A stretch of DNA of 64,000 nucleotides from Phocoena phocoena (GCF_963924675.1 NC_089232.1:38339159-38403158), one strand, 5' to 3'; numbered from the stretch's first letter, positions 1 to 11,976 are shown. The notes: generated by a model from the letters alone, not told the origin. Numbers and translations: made by a program.

Positions 1-362
1 TTTCATTTTAAATCTAAGTTGTATGAAATGCCAAAGAAAGGTTCAAATATCCTGAGAATTCAGATTATCTGATCCAGCTGAGATAACTAGGGAGGAATTC
101 ATGGCAGAGATAATCGGTAATATGAACTCTAAAGAAGAGAGAGAATTTAACCAAGTGAAAATGGGGATGGATAAAGAACATTCCAAGTAGCAACAGAAAA
201 GGATATGCATGTATGGAAAATACAGTCCCTCTTGGTAGGACTGTACAATATAAATAGGTGATAGAGCATGGAAACCTTAAATTCTATTCCTAGAGGGCTA
301 AGCTGTTTTTTCTAGACTAAGGGAATGTGTGAGGGGGAGTTATCTATCATAGGATAACTGGT
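1..362. other. Intron sequence, possibly decayed L2
   Basis: No gene is visible. The stretch about 90-220 (a weakly conserved run with GGAGGAATTCATGGCAGAG) is faintly like minus-strand L2, too weak to call. Confidence 0.3.
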
Positions 363-369
363 CAAACTC

Positions 370-728
370 TGTTTTTTTGTTTAATTTTTCTATTTTTATT
401 TATTTTTGGCTGTGTTGGGTCCTTGTTGCTGCACACGGGCTTTCTCTAGTTGCAGGGAGCAGGGGCTACTCTTCGTTGCAGTGCGTGGGCTGCTCATTGC
501 AGTGGCTTCTCTTGTCATGGAACGTGGGCTCTAGGCACGCAGGCTTCAGTAGTTGTGGCATGCGGGCTCAGTACTTGTGGCTCGCGGGCTCTAGAGTGCA
601 GGCTCAGTAGTTCTGGTGCATGGGCTTAGTTGCTCCACAGCCTGTGGGATCTTCCTGGACCAGGGCTCAAACCCATGTCCCCTGCATTGGCAGGTGGATT
701 CTTAACCACTGCACCACCAGGGAAGTCC
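370..728 (-). mobile_element. CHR-type SINE, long class
   Basis: On the minus strand the copy opens GGGACTTCCCTGGTGGTGCAG. It keeps a tRNA-like head with A-box (TGGTGCAGTGG) and B-box like segments, a body of repeated CACAACTACTGA-like motifs, and a TAAA-rich tail seen here as T-rich sequence at the left. It is flanked by CAAACTC at 363-369 and 729-735. The family is Pol III transcribed and moved by L1. Confidence 0.95.
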
Positions 729-735
729 CAAACTC

Positions 736-1167
736 ACTTTGTGATCAATGTTGTTTGGATGTCACCACTCAATTAGCTATGCACTCATGAGCTTTATCAT
801 CATAATTCAGTTCTTGTCTCTCTACTATAACCACAGACTATTAAATGACTTATTAAAATTCAGATAAACTTCCACTATTATTGACTTCCTCTAATCTACT
901 TAAGTTAATAACCCTGACAATGAAAAGGATGTTGAACTTATTTGGTAGTTAATCTGAGCTCATTCCTAGTGACTACCACTCACTATTAAGTGCCACCTGT
1001 AACTTGGGTGATAATACTGAACTCTCTTTAATTACAGACAGAGCTATCTAGAAAGTTCAGAAATATGATAAAACTGAAACTTAGCTTCTAAATTCAAATG
1101 TCTCATCTTCTGTTCCCTCAATTGAGAAATCATTTTTAAAAAATCCATTCAGAAGTGTTAAGAAAGG
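736..1167. other. Unique-looking intron
   Basis: AT-rich sequence with no ORF of interest and no repeat that I recognise. Confidence 0.5.
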
Positions 1168-2552
1168 CCTTACACCATATATAAAAATTAAATCAAAATG
1201 GATCAAAGACCTAAACATAAGAGCTAAAACTATAAAACTCTTAGAAGAAAACAGGGGAAAAGTTTCATGACACTGGATTTGGTAATTATTTCTTGGTCCT
1301 GACACTAAAAGCACAGGAAACTAAAGAATAAATAGATATACTGGACTACATCAAAATTAAAATTTTTTGTGCATCCAAGGATATAATCTAGAGAGTGAAA
1401 AGACAACCCACAGAATGCAAGAGAATATTTGTAAATCATATATCTGATAAGTGATTGATATCCAGAATATATAAAGAACTCCTATAACTCAACAACAACA
1501 AACAACCAGATTAAAAAGCGGGCAAACGACTTGAGTAGACATTTTTCCAAAGAAGATACACAAATTACTAATAATCACATGAAAAGATGCTCAACATCAC
1601 TAATCATTAGGGAATGTTCATATCCATTAGGATGGCAATTTAAAAAAAAAAGGAAGGAAGGAAATAACATGTTGATGAGGATGTGCAGAAATTAGAACCC
1701 TCACACATTGCTGTAAAGGATATAAAGTGGTTGCAGCCACTGTGGAAAACAGTTTTGCAGTTCCTCAAAAACTTAAACATAAAATTACCATATGCTCTCA
1801 CAATTCTACTCCTGGGTATACACCCTATGCAGGGACTCAAACTGATATTTGTACACCATGTCCACAGTAACATTATTCACAAAAAGCAAAAGATGGAAAC
1901 AACTCAAATGTCCATCAACAGATTAATGGATAAAGTGTGAAATATACATACAGTGAAATATTATTCAGCCTTAAAAAGCATTGAGGACTTCCCTGGTGTC
2001 GCAGTGGTTGGGGGTCCGCCTGCCAGTGCGGGGGGGCGCGGGTTCGTGCCCCAGTCCGGGAGGATCCCACGTGCCGCAGAGCGGCTGGGCCCGTGAGCCA
2101 TGGCCGCTGAGCCTGCGTGTCTGGAGCCTGTGCTCCGCAACGGGAGAAGCCACAGAGTGAGAGGCCCGCATACCGCAAAAAAAAAAAAAGCATTGAAATT
2201 CTGAGACAATGCTACAAAATGGATGAATCTTAAGACATTATGTAAAGCAAAATAAGCCAGACACAAAAGGGCAATTATTGTGTGATTCCACTTACATGAG
2301 GTACCTAGTAGAACAGGCAAATTCAAAGACACAGAAGGTAGACAGAGATTACCAGGGGCCAGAGAGAGGTGACAATGGGGAGTTATTGTTTAATGGGTGC
2401 AGAGTTCCTGTTTGGGATAATAAAAAAGTTCTAGACATAGAGAGTGGTAATGGTTACACAACACTGTGAATATACTTAATACCACTGAACTATACACTTA
2501 AAAATGGTTAAATGGTAAATTTTATGTATGTATAGTTTACATAATAAAAAAA
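1168..2552 (+). mobile_element. Old L1 3' part (L1M-type), split by a SINE
   Basis: It reads as the end of L1 ORF2 (AAATGGATCAAAGACCTAAA, GAAAAGATGCTCAACATCAC, CTGGGTATACACCCTATGC), then a 3'UTR ending near AACTATACACTTAAAAATGG and an A-rich tail. Many frame breaks show that it is inactive. Confidence 0.9.
1985..2184 (+). mobile_element. CHR-type SINE, short class
   Basis: It is inserted in the L1 3'UTR. The short class differs from the long one in its body (GCTGGGCCCGTGAGCCATGG, then CTGTGCTCCGCAACGGGAGA) and ends in plain poly(A). The target duplication AAAAAGCATTGA is at 1973-1984 and 2185-2196. Confidence 0.96.
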
Positions 2553-3520
2553 AGTGCTAAGAATGGGCTTGGGTCAGAGGCCTTCATCTTGGCAGTAGAG
2601 CAGCAGCATACATGGAATGAAGCCCACAGCCCACCAGCCAGTACACAAATACTAGACAAACACAAGCAGTTTCAACATTTCTGGGCAGGATACACTGTCA
2701 CCCTGAGTTTAGCACAAAAACTGTTTCCAAATCCTCTTAAGGCTTGGTTTCCTGGCTTCCCCTCAAGCACGCCAACTGTCCACAAGAATAGAACCAAAGA
2801 GTCTGAATGGTAACAATCTGAAAGAAGTCCAACACCAGGGGCTGCCTATTGGCAGGATATTAGTCAGAAGCCAAGGACTTCAGCTGTGCTAAAGCCCTGT
2901 TCTCACAGGTGCAACGAGTTTGCAAAGACAAACACTCATATCTCTACCTCTTTAAATCTTTATATTGAAGCATAATATACATACAGAAAAGGGTACATCA
3001 TAAGAAACAATGACTTTTTTTAAAGCCTGTTAGGTAAAATTTAAGCTCAATAATCTCAAACGCATCTCTTCATAAACTGGGGGTTTTTTAATAAAATTAC
3101 TTCAGCACAAAAGCATTTTCTTAACTGCCAAATGTTAATTTCTTTTGATTTACTTTTTTCCCCAGTGGGAAGGGCTGGGGAAAAACTTAAGTTGTGTATT
3201 AGATGGCCAATTTACCAATAAGACTGTTAAACAAAGACTAGAGTTACCAATTTACACTAACATATTCATGCAAAAAAGTTATCCCCACTTCCTCACTTTC
3301 TTTCACTTTCTACATCCCTTCCAACCCATCCCAAAGCAACTCATCTACAATACATTAAAATGTTTCTTCTATCTGCTCACTTCTCTCCACATTGACTGTT
3401 AAAATTACCTCCATCTTCCTGGCTAATATTATATTACCTGGAGCAGTACCATAGTGCCCTCTAAGCGTTCTCTTGGCTTCACTTTTTTCCCTTTTGGCAC
3501 AATAATGGTTTGTATTATCT
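2553..3520. other. Intron, mostly unique
   Basis: No gene is seen. About 2965-3010 (TTGAAGCATAATATACATAC) may be a small piece of an L1M-type untranslated region; the rest is not recognised. Confidence 0.4.
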
Positions 3521-3532
3521 CTGGGCGTGCCA

Positions 3533-3855
3533 TTTTTTTTTAATTTATTGTATTTATTTATTTTTGGCTGCATTGCTGTGTGTGGGCTTTCTCTAGTTGT
3601 GGCGAGCGGGGGCTACTCTTCCTTGCGGTGCATGGGTTTCTCTCATTGCAGTGGTTTCTCTTGCTGCGGAGCACGGGCTCCAGGCGTGTGGGCTTCAGTA
3701 GTTGTGGCACACGAGCTCCAGAGTGCAGGCTCAGTAGTTGTGGCGCACGGGCTTAGTTGCTCCGTGGCATGTAGGATCTTCCCAGACCAGGGATTGAACA
3801 TGTGCCCCCTGCATTGGCAGGCAGATTCTTAACCACTGCGTCACCAGGGAAGGCC
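3533..3855 (-). mobile_element. CHR-type SINE, long class
   Basis: Minus-strand copy with a T-rich left end and terminal CACCAGGGAAGGCC. The duplication CTGGGCGTGCCA (3521-3532) and CTGGGCTTGCCA (3856-3867) differ by one base. Confidence 0.95.
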
Positions 3856-3867
3856 CTGGGCTTGCCA

Positions 3868-4180
3868 AATTTTGAAACATGTTACAATAAAATTTAAAAA
3901 GGAAGGAGATTGTCATTAATTGTGGAAAAGAGGTAAAAATGAGGAATGAAGATTGTCAGAAGTCCACGTAACCCCATTTTGAAGTGGAGTATTAATTTTG
4001 GCTCTGTTCATTCTGTATACCTAACCTTGCGAACAGAATGAAGGATTAAGTTTGGGGGTTTTTCTGTTTTTACCTTGAGATCCCATTTTACCTAACTACT
4101 ACCACACAGAGATTTGTAAGCAAAAGAGAATAGCTTTTAACATGCAAAAAAACAGTTCCAACCATAGTGATTTTTTTTAA
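3868..4180. other. Unique-looking intron
   Basis: Nothing recognised. Confidence 0.4.
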
Positions 4181-4440
4181 TGAGTTCTCAGTATCATGGC
4201 TTCACTCTTGATTATATTATTCATCCTTCACACATGAATCAGGGATCCTATGAGGACATAAATCACATTGCATCAGTCCCTTGTATGAAGCCCTCCAATG
4301 GTTTCCTATTATACTTAGAATAAAAATTCAGATTTCTTACCAAGGCCAACTTCTTGCCTTTGCTGTTCCCTCTGCATGTATTTTGTGCTCTCAGATCAGC
4401 TTGCCTCCTTAGAGAAGACTTCCCTCTCTCAAACGAAAGC
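4180..4440 (+). mobile_element. L2 fragment
   Basis: It has the order typical of the L2 3' region: GAAGCCCTCCAATGGTTTCC, then TTAGAATAAAAATTCAGATT, TTGCCTTTGCTGTTCCCTCT and CTTAGAGAAGACTTCCCT. Confidence 0.8.
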
Positions 4441-4632
4441 AAAAGCCCTTTTTTAAAGGCTTTTAAATCATTTTTTAAATCTCCTCCAGTGAGTCTGATG
4501 CCCAGTGACGCTGAGAACCACTGTAGTAAATGAGTCTTGCTTTTGCTTACAATGATTTTTCTGCCAATTTACTTCTTGGTACCTGTTTACCACCTGTGGT
4601 TTAAGAAACTGGAAAACCAACATGTAGGAAGT

Positions 4633-4885
4633 GGAGGAAGGAAAGAAGGAAGGGAGGGAGGGAGGGAGGAGAAAGAAAGAGAGAGGAAAAGAGAAAGGGA
4701 GGGAGGGAGAGGGAGGGAAGGAGAGAGGGGGAGAGGGAGGAGGAAGGGAGGGAAGAAGGGAAGAAAAGGAAGGAAGGAAAGAAGGAAGGAAGGAAGGAAG
4801 GAAGGAAGGAAGGAAGGAAGGAAAGAAGGAAGGAAAGGAAGGGAGGAAGGGAAAAAGGGAAGGGAGGAAGGGAGAAAGGGAAGGA
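4633..4885 (+). repeat. 253-nt uninterrupted polypurine tract, (GGAA)n/(GGGA)n
   Basis: Every base on the plus strand from 4633 to 4885 is A or G, mostly GGAA, GGGA and GAGA units. This makes open frames on both strands (Lys/Arg/Glu/Gly-rich or Pro/Ser/Phe-rich) that are not genes. In COMMD1 orientation the transcript is pure C/U. Confidence 0.98.
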
Positions 4886-5049
4886 CAACCTGTACTAATC
4901 CAGTGCCAAAGGTCACACCTATGTGCTAAACACAAGGGTTATGTTCATAAACTCTAGAGAAGTCATACTACCTGTACCAACTTTTTTGTTTTTCTTAGTT
5001 CATGACATTTAACTCTGAATCAGAGTTGAAATCAGAGAAACCAAATGCA

Positions 5050-5284
5050 AATGTACCTCCTTAGAGCTGCCTTCCTCAGCTTACTGGGTAAAGAGAGCCA
5101 TTTCGTCTTCTGAGCTTTGATAAGGCTCTTCAGTCTCTGATACACTTTCTTACACTAATTACTACTGTTTTTTGTTTACTGTCAGTTCCTTAGGATAAGA
5201 GACTTGGCCATATTGTTCACTGATACATCCTCAACACCTACACAGTGCATGATACATGGTAGATGCTTAGTAAAATAGTGAATT
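5050..5284 (+). mobile_element. L2 3' end fragment
   Basis: It contains TCAGTTCCTTAGGATAAGAG, then CACTGATACATCCTCAACAC, AGTGCATGATACATGGTAGA and TGCTTAGTAAAATAGTGAAT, the usual end of L2. Confidence 0.75.
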
Positions 5285-5499
5285 ATATGATTCATTTATT
5301 CATTCAACAACTATTTCCTGAATATCATGTGCCAAGCAGCATCTAGACTTTGAGAATACAGCTGTGAACAAAAAGCAATAATCCTCACCCCATTACATGC
5401 TAATGTGGAGCACAGACAAGATTAATAATTACAATAAAATATACAGCATGGTAGATAGTAATAAGTGCCAAGAAGAAAAAACAAAGCAGAAAAAACTAA

Positions 5500-5745
5500 T
5501 CTATGATGATAAAAGGTAGATCAGTGGTTGTCTAGGAACTGTGCTGGAGAGAGATGGATTGTACAGGGGAAGAAGGAGACTTGTAAGGGATGATGAACAC
5601 ATTCTGTCACTTGACTGCCATGGTGGTTTTACAAGTGTATATACCAGCCAAAATTAATCAAATTGGACACTTCAAATGGATACAGTTTATTGTATGGAAA
5701 TTATAGCTCAATAAAGTTTTCAAAAATTAAAGCAGAAAGTGGAGG
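5500..5745 (+). mobile_element. L1M 3' end inserted in the L2
   Basis: It contains GATCAGTGGTTGTCTAGGAA, then CCATGGTGGTTTTACAAGTG and ATAGCTCAATAAAGTTTTCA, typical of an L1M 3'UTR. Confidence 0.75.
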
Positions 5746-5801
5746 ACTGAACTTTTAGAGAGGTGGTCAGTGAAAGCATTATTGAGAAGATGAATTTTTT
5801 T

Positions 5802-6013
5802 TTTTTTTTTTTTTTTTCCCCCGGTACGCAGGCCTCTCACTGTTGTGGCCTCTCCCGTTGCAGAACACAGGCTCCGGACGCGCAGGCCCAGCGGCCATGG
5901 CTCACGGGCCCAGCCGCTCCACGGCATGTGGGATCTTCCCGGACCGGGGCACAAACCCATGTCCCCTGCATCGGCAGGCGGACTCTCCACAACTGCGCCA
6001 CCAGGGAAGCCCC
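5802..6013 (-). mobile_element. CHR-type SINE, short class
   Basis: Poly(T) is at the left and GGGAAGCCCC at the right. A 19-bp duplication TGAGAAGATGAATTTTTTT occurs at 5783-5801 and 6014-6032. Confidence 0.97.
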
Positions 6014-6538
6014 TGAGAAGATGAATTTTTTTAAAAAGACCTCAGGAAAGTGAAAAGGCTAACTCTACAAACATCTGAGTGAAGACCAGTCCAGAGAGAG
6101 GGAACAGTAAATGCACAGACCCTAAAGAGGGAGCACGCTTAGCATGATCCATGAATCAGCAATCAGCATGGGTCTAGCTATAGCAGACTGAGCAAGGGAG
6201 AAAGCTATTAATCTGACTGTGAAAGGTAGCCCCTAGAGTGAGATGAGAGCCATGAATACATTAACTGATTTAGGCTTTAACACAGTCACTCTGTTGACAC
6301 ACTGCTGTGTGTTGAGATTAGGCTAAAGAGCAGATGCAGAGAGGTCAGTTAGGAGGATGTTATTATAATCTAGGAGAGAAGTAATGGTAATCTGAACAGA
6401 GTAGAGGGGAGTAGTGAAAAGTAATCAAATTAAACCCAACAAGATTTGATGATGGACTAGATGTGGGCATGAGAAAAAGAGGATATGAACCCGAAGAATG
6501 GAGGTACCACTGACTGAGATGATAAAAAATATAGGAGG

Positions 6539-6728
6539 GGGCTTCCCTGGTGGCGCAGTGGTTGAGAGTCCGCCTGCCGATGCAGGGGACGTGGGTTCGT
6601 GCCCCGGTCCGGGAAGATCCCACATGCCGCGGAGCGGCTGGGCCCGTGAACCATGGCCGCTGAGCCTGCGCGTCCGGAGCCTGTGCTCCGCAACGGGAGA
6701 GGCCACAACAGCGAGAGGCCCGCATACC

Positions 6729-6753
<25 letters not shown>
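6539..6753 (+). mobile_element. CHR-type SINE, short class
   Basis: A full copy ending in an unbroken A run of about 29. The duplication AAAAAATATAGGAGG is at 6524-6538 and 6754-6768, identical on both sides, which suggests a recent insertion. Confidence 0.97.
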
Positions 6754-6763
<10 letters not shown>

Positions 6764-6955
6764 GGAGGAACAAATATGGGAGGCAAAGAAGGAACTTAGT
6801 CTGGAGCATATTCAATTTTTTGATACATTTTTCACATTTAAATAGAGTTCTCAAGTATGTCATAAGTATATACCTGGAATTTAAGGGAGAAATCCAGTTT
6901 GGAGATACAAATTTGGGAGTTGTTAGGCTATAGAAGTATTTAAATCCATAGAACT

Positions 6956-7270
6956 GGGACTTGCCTGGTGGCGCAGCGGTTTAGAATCCGCCTCCCGATG
7001 CAGGGGGCACAGGTTCAAGCCCTGGACATGCCGCAGAGCAATTAAGCCCGTGTGCCACAACTACTGAGCTTGCGCTCTAGAACCCGAGAGCCACAGCTAC
7101 TGAAGCCCACGCACCTAGAGCCTGTGCTCCACTACAAGAGAAGCCACCGCAATGAGAAGCCCACGCACCACAACAAAGAGTAGCCCCCACTTGCTGTAAC
7201 TAGAGAAAGCCCGCACGCAGCAATGAAGCCCCAATGTAGCCAAAAATAAATAAATTAAAACAAACAAAAA
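6956..7270 (+). mobile_element. CHR-type SINE, long class
   Basis: The head has a deletion after CAAGCCCTGGACATGCCGC (the GGGAAGATCCCA segment is missing). The tail is AATAAATAAATTAAAACAAA. I see no clear target duplication. Confidence 0.93.
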
Positions 7271-7560
7271 ACTAAATGAGATCACCTAGGAAGTGTGCTG
7301 GAGATAGGGAAGAAAACAGGACCAAAGACTTAAGCCCAGGGACACTCCAACATTGAGAAGTGGGGTGAATGAGAAAGAACCAGCAAAAAAAAGAGATATG
7401 AAAAGGGAAGAAAAAGGAACGGACTAGAAAATTAGGGGGAAAATTAGGCAAATGTGTCATGGAAGACAAGTGTTTCAAAGAAAAGAGAAGTCAAGTATGT
7501 CGAATGTTGACTCATGGATCAAGTCTCAAAAGGCTGTCAGTTAAGACCAAAATAAATGCA

Positions 7561-8258
7561 AAATCATCATATAAATTTTTGAACAGAGGCTTGGTTAAGA
7601 AAACCAAGCACATTAATAGTAGAGCATTCTAATCTTAATACCTCAAAAATATTAAGTACCACTTATTAATACACAATTCTTACATAAAACATATCCCCAA
7701 ATGTCTACTTTTTAATGGGTAAATTATCAACTACTGAAAAGTTCTGATTTTAATTGTTTCAAAACTAGATGACCACTTACATTTTTTCCCCACTAGCTAT
7801 TACCTATTCTCTGTTATAAAATATTCATTCTAATCAGTAATGTTAAAAGTTTTTTAGCATCTTTTTCTCTTTTGTAAAACATTTCCTTCTGTACAAGGTA
7901 TTTTTTGTAAATAGCTAATTCAGAGTTAGTCAGAATTTAAATATTAAGTTGTGGATCTCCATGTTTCTTTTTTAGCAAAAATGAACACAATGAAAATCAC
8001 AATGGCTTTCGAGGAGGACCAAATTTTTTATTCTATTTATTTTCTGTGTTGTTATAGACTTTAGGCACTGTCCTTCTACAAATTGTATCTTGGAACTGTA
8101 AGTTTAGGACCACAACTTTAGAAAACAAACTATTATGAAACACATCTTTGAGCTACAAAAATGGGTTGACCCATTCAGAATTAAAGTTTAAATAAACTCA
8201 ATGTTCAAAACCTGATATAAAATATAAAATGGAAAATTCCTTTATTTAAAAAATAAGT
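7561..8258. other. Unique-looking intron
   Basis: AT-rich, nothing recognised. Confidence 0.5.
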
Positions 8259-8447
8259 GGGACTTCCCTGGTGGCGCAGTGGCTAGGACTCCGCACTCCC
8301 AGTGCAGGGGGCCTGGGTTCGATCCCTGGTCAGGGAACTAGATCCCACATTCATGCCGCAACTAAGAGTTTGCATGCCACAGCTTAGGAGTCTGCCTGCA
8401 GCAACTAAGAACCAGTGCAACCAAAAAAATAAATTAATTTTTAAAAA
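8259..8447 (+). mobile_element. CHR-related SINE, third class
   Basis: This class has the head CACTCCCAGTGCAGGGGGCC, then GGGAACTAGATCCCACATTC and a CAACTAAGA-rich tail. The possible flanks are A-rich and not decisive. Confidence 0.92.
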
Positions 8448-9419
8448 AAAGTATTCTAAACTGATTTAAGCATCCTCAAGCTGTTAAATTTCATCAATCC
8501 GTACTGACAAAGGGTGGTTTGTTTATTAGATTAGCTTGACTAATTTCTCTGGAGGCTTTCCTTTATTACATTGTTAAAAGTGAAAATCCAACCTTAAAAA
8601 CAAGAATTATCAGAAATAGACCAAGCATTACAGCATGTATAACCAAATAAGATTATCTAAACTTTCCTCCATAGCTACTGAGAATAAAGCAACATAATCT
8701 CAAAATGGTGAGTAAGTGTTAATAAAATAAAATGGCATTTTATTTACTCTCTATATCCCATCTTTACAAATTTTCCCATATATTGGTACACATATAAATG
8801 TATGTATGTATGTAAGAGAGAAAGGACATGAGAAAGAGAATGTGCTTTAAATTTTCCTTCTCCTATGACACAAAGCAGGGAGTTGTGGTGGCTCTGCTCC
8901 GGCTTATAAAGCTACAATGCTACACGTAAGAGAGCTCAGCATAAACTGATTATTAATCATAGGTTTTAGCAGGTTCTTATTCCTTACCACCAGAATTATA
9001 CAAGGAGATCAGTGTACCTTGTTGTAGAAGGAATTGTAGAAATTAAAAATAAGTGATTACTTTCTTTTGAGATTAGATGTTTACCTATGTTTTGGACAAA
9101 ATGCTGGCCTTTTAATCCAGAGCCTAACCTGTCTTGATCCTAGAAATCAGAGTGTGTCTACCATTGTATATACTCTTTTTTTTTTTAACCATTGCATATA
9201 GTCTCTTGATATGTGATATTCTCTTATCTAACTGCTTGAAAATGACAGAATTGAGCATATGATGAACTGGTCAGAAAAAAATTATATCAGTAAAGGTAGA
9301 TTCTATCTTCTTCCCTGTGTCTGCTGAAAACACAACCTAAAACTAGAAGAGTTTTGGTACACTAAAACTTAAGACTAGAAAAGGCAATAACATTATTCAT
9401 TGTCTTAAAAAGACAATAT
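8448..9419. other. Unique-looking intron
   Basis: A short (TATG)n patch sits near 8799-8814. No other recognised element. Confidence 0.5.
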
Positions 9420-9602
9420 GGACTTCCCTGGTGGTCCAGTGGGTAAGACTCTACACTCCCAATGCAAGGGGCCTGGGTTCGATCCCTGGTTGGGGAACTA
9501 GATCCCATATGCATGCTGCAACTAAGAGTTTGCATGCCACAATTAAAGATCCTGCATGCCACAACTAACACCAGTGCAGCCAAAATAAATAAATACTAAA
9601 TA
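9420..9602 (+). mobile_element. CHR-related SINE, third class
   Basis: Same class as the copy at 8259 (CTGGTGGTCCAGTGGGTAAG, then GGGAACTAGATCCCATATGC). The tail is AAATAAATAAATACTAAATA. Confidence 0.92.
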
Positions 9603-10643
9603 AAAAGAAAAAAGAAAATAAAGAAACAGAGATTTATATTTCAGGATCTCTACAGGCAGGGAATCTCTAAATGCTTATGAAAGAACAATTCAGCAGAAGA
9701 AAGAAGAAATAATTTACTACTAAATGGTTTAGCACAGAAGCTGTGGCTAAATGTTTCCTCACAAAACATCTTATTGGTTTTGAAAAACAGGAAGTCACAA
9801 AAGAAAAACCAACATGTCTTTATAAAATGCCAAAATTCAGTCTCAAAAAAAGAGAAATAACCATATATGAGACTCTACTAAGCATATAAATTATCTCCCC
9901 AAAAGTTACTGTTTAAAAAAAGAAAACACTCTATAAGAATTTCTATTTAAGTTCCAGGAAAGGAAAACAGTGGTATTAATGAAGTAAGCAGAACAATAAA
10001 ACTTTCCTAAAGACACATGCCAGATTCCAACAGTCCTCAAGGATTAGGTCCCTCAGTGATTTATGATCAAATATGAAAGGATCTCAATTATACGAGTAAA
10101 ACACTGATGTTCTTCCCTTTGGACATGAAATGTTCACCGCAGAGTTTTCTGTGTACTTTTATAACTGAATTCATGTTTTATTCTTGCAAAAATTTTATTT
10201 CTGTTGAAGAAAAACATTCACTACAAGAAAGGTATTTAGGTCACTAGTGCATAGTCATTTTCTCTAGCTTTACATATTTCCATAAATATATACTGCCTTA
10301 GTTACTTCTCTATTACTTTGGCTTCCTCATATCCCAAAGGCATTATATATTGTGGTTAATAAGAAAAAAAAGTTAATGCATGCACTTGGCTGCCAATTGT
10401 CAAATGTACTTTTTGGACCAAAGAAAGAAGTAATGCAGACAAACTGAGCAGGAGAGAGAAATTTAAATAGAGAGGGAAAGACAGAAAAAACGTACCACAT
10501 CTAGTGTCTGAATAAATAGTCCCCAAGCACTTCACAAATTATGGCAAGTAGAAGTAATATGCCAACATATACTGAATCCTCACTGTAAAAATTTAATACC
10601 AAGCTATATTAACATTTCAAATCAGAGTAGTTGGCACTTTTAA
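9603..10643. other. Unique-looking intron
   Basis: Nothing recognised on either strand. Confidence 0.5.
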
Positions 10644-10988
10644 CATAGGGGTTCTCAACCTTGGTTGAATACTGAAATCACCAGTTTTTAGTTGTTGTTG
10701 TGTTCTTTTTTTTTTTGGCCACGCTGCGTGGCATGTAGGATCTTAGTTCCCCGACCAGGGATCGAACCCGTGCCCCCTGCAGTAGAAGCATGGAGTCTTA
10801 ACCACTGGAACACCAGGTAAGTCCCCCCACCCTTGTTTTTTTTTTAAATCACCAGTTTTAAAGAATACTGATGCCCAGGTCCCATCCCCACAGATTCTTA
10901 CTTAATTGGTCTGAAGTATGTCCAGAGCATGAAAATTTTTAAAGCTCCAAAAGTGATTCTTATGTGTAGCCATGATTGAGAACCACTG
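10644..10988 (+). mobile_element. MER5A-like hAT-Charlie DNA transposon, split by a SINE
   Basis: The ends are an inverted pair: GGTTCTCAACCTTGG at the left and ATTGAGAACCACTG at the right. The interior has TGATGCCCAGGTCCCATCCC and ACAGATTCTTACTTAATTGG as in MER5A. It is non-autonomous. Confidence 0.82.
10689..10845 (-). mobile_element. CHR-related SINE, third class, inside MER5A
   Basis: The minus-strand head is complete to the B-box-like GGTTCGATCCC. The duplication AAATCACCAGTTTT is at 10675-10688 and 10846-10859. Confidence 0.94.
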
Positions 10989-11419
10989 ATTTAAAATAAC
11001 ATAAATTGAAGACAGTAATTTAGTTGTTGGGGTACATGGCCACACACCCCAGAGTTCAAAAACCTTGGTCATTTTTCTTAGAAGCAACCTCTTAATATCC
11101 TAGAATCATTAATTCTCTCACAAGCTCATCCAATGACAGCAGTGTAAAAATAACTTTGTCTTTGTTGCCTATACATGTTCTAAAAACTGGTAAGTTGATT
11201 TAGTAGAGTATTTCATAAATAACATTCACCTAGAAGCTGACAGAAGTACTAACCAAGTACTAACCAAGGATCCAGGCCTCACAAAAACATTTCCGGTAGG
11301 ATCTGGGTTGTATATTTATTTTACTGCCAGCCTAGGTTCTATTACAGTTTACTTTCTTTACAACTTTTCTTGATTTAAGAATATATTTGCGTTCAAAGGA
11401 TTTTGTGGGTTAAAGTGCA
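10989..11419. other. Unique-looking intron
   Basis: Contains a small direct repeat AGTACTAACCA near 11250-11272. Nothing else recognised. Confidence 0.45.
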
Positions 11420-11900
11420 TTTTCAATCATTTTCACAGTGACCATTTTCTTCACAACTTTGAAGTATAAGTAATGTACAATAAACTGCATATCTAAAGCA
11501 TGCAATTTCATAAGTTTTGACATACATATATTTACATCCATAAAACAGCTGCCACAATGAACATAAACATTTTTTTCACACTTAAAAATTTTCATGCACC
11601 CCTCTGTAATCTAATCTATCCCTCCTTCTACTCTTATGCCCAGGCATCTGCTTTCTGTCACTATAGATTACGTTGCATTTTCTAGGATTTTTTATGAGTA
11701 GAATCATACATTATGTTAAAAAAAGTTTTTATCTGGCTTACTTCACTCAGCAAATGATTTTGAGATTCAACCATTTTGTTGCGTATATCAAAAGTTCTTT
11801 CCTTCTTATTGCTGAGTGATATTCCTATCAACGCTCATGATTACCACACTGTATAACCAACATGTTTTATAACCAACATGTTTTCTTGGCATAGACTATT
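11420..11900 (-). mobile_element. Old L1 fragment, minus strand
   Basis: Reads antisense to the L1 3' region (ATGAGTAGAATCATACATTA, then TCTGGCTTACTTCACTCAGC and TATTGCTGAGTGATATTCC). Strongly diverged. Confidence 0.65.
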
Positions 11901-11976
11901 GTGAGAAGCTAACAAAAGCTCCTAGATGTTGGTATCAATGGTTTTTGGAAAAACTAAGTCTGGTGATCCCCATTTT

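Larger units (their letters stand above)
5285..7560 (-). mobile_element. Long L2 copy in pieces, minus strand
   Basis: Colinear minus-strand L2 pieces lie at about 5285-5500 (TTCATTCAACAACTATTTCC, TGAGAATACAGCTGTGAACA), 5745-5801, 6014-6538, 6769-6955 (TTTGGGAGTTGTTAGGCTAT) and 7271-7560 (CCCAGGGACACTCCAACATT, then AAGTGTTTCAAAGAAAAGAG). They are separated by an L1 end and three SINEs, so this is one old L2 with four later insertions. Confidence 0.75.

Noticed and set aside
4468..4957. Long Lys/Glu/Arg/Gly-rich or Pro/Ser/Phe-rich frames on both strands
   Set aside because: They are a by-product of the polypurine tract, which has no stop codons in several frames.
6539..6640. tRNA genes suggested by A- and B-box like motifs
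   Set aside because: The motifs belong to tRNA-derived SINE heads; no cloverleaf with intact acceptor and anticodon arms is present.
6363..6863. 166-codon minus-strand ORF
   Set aside because: It spans the antisense of a SINE plus L2; many similar GPSRSAAC-type peptides across the window are SINE translations.
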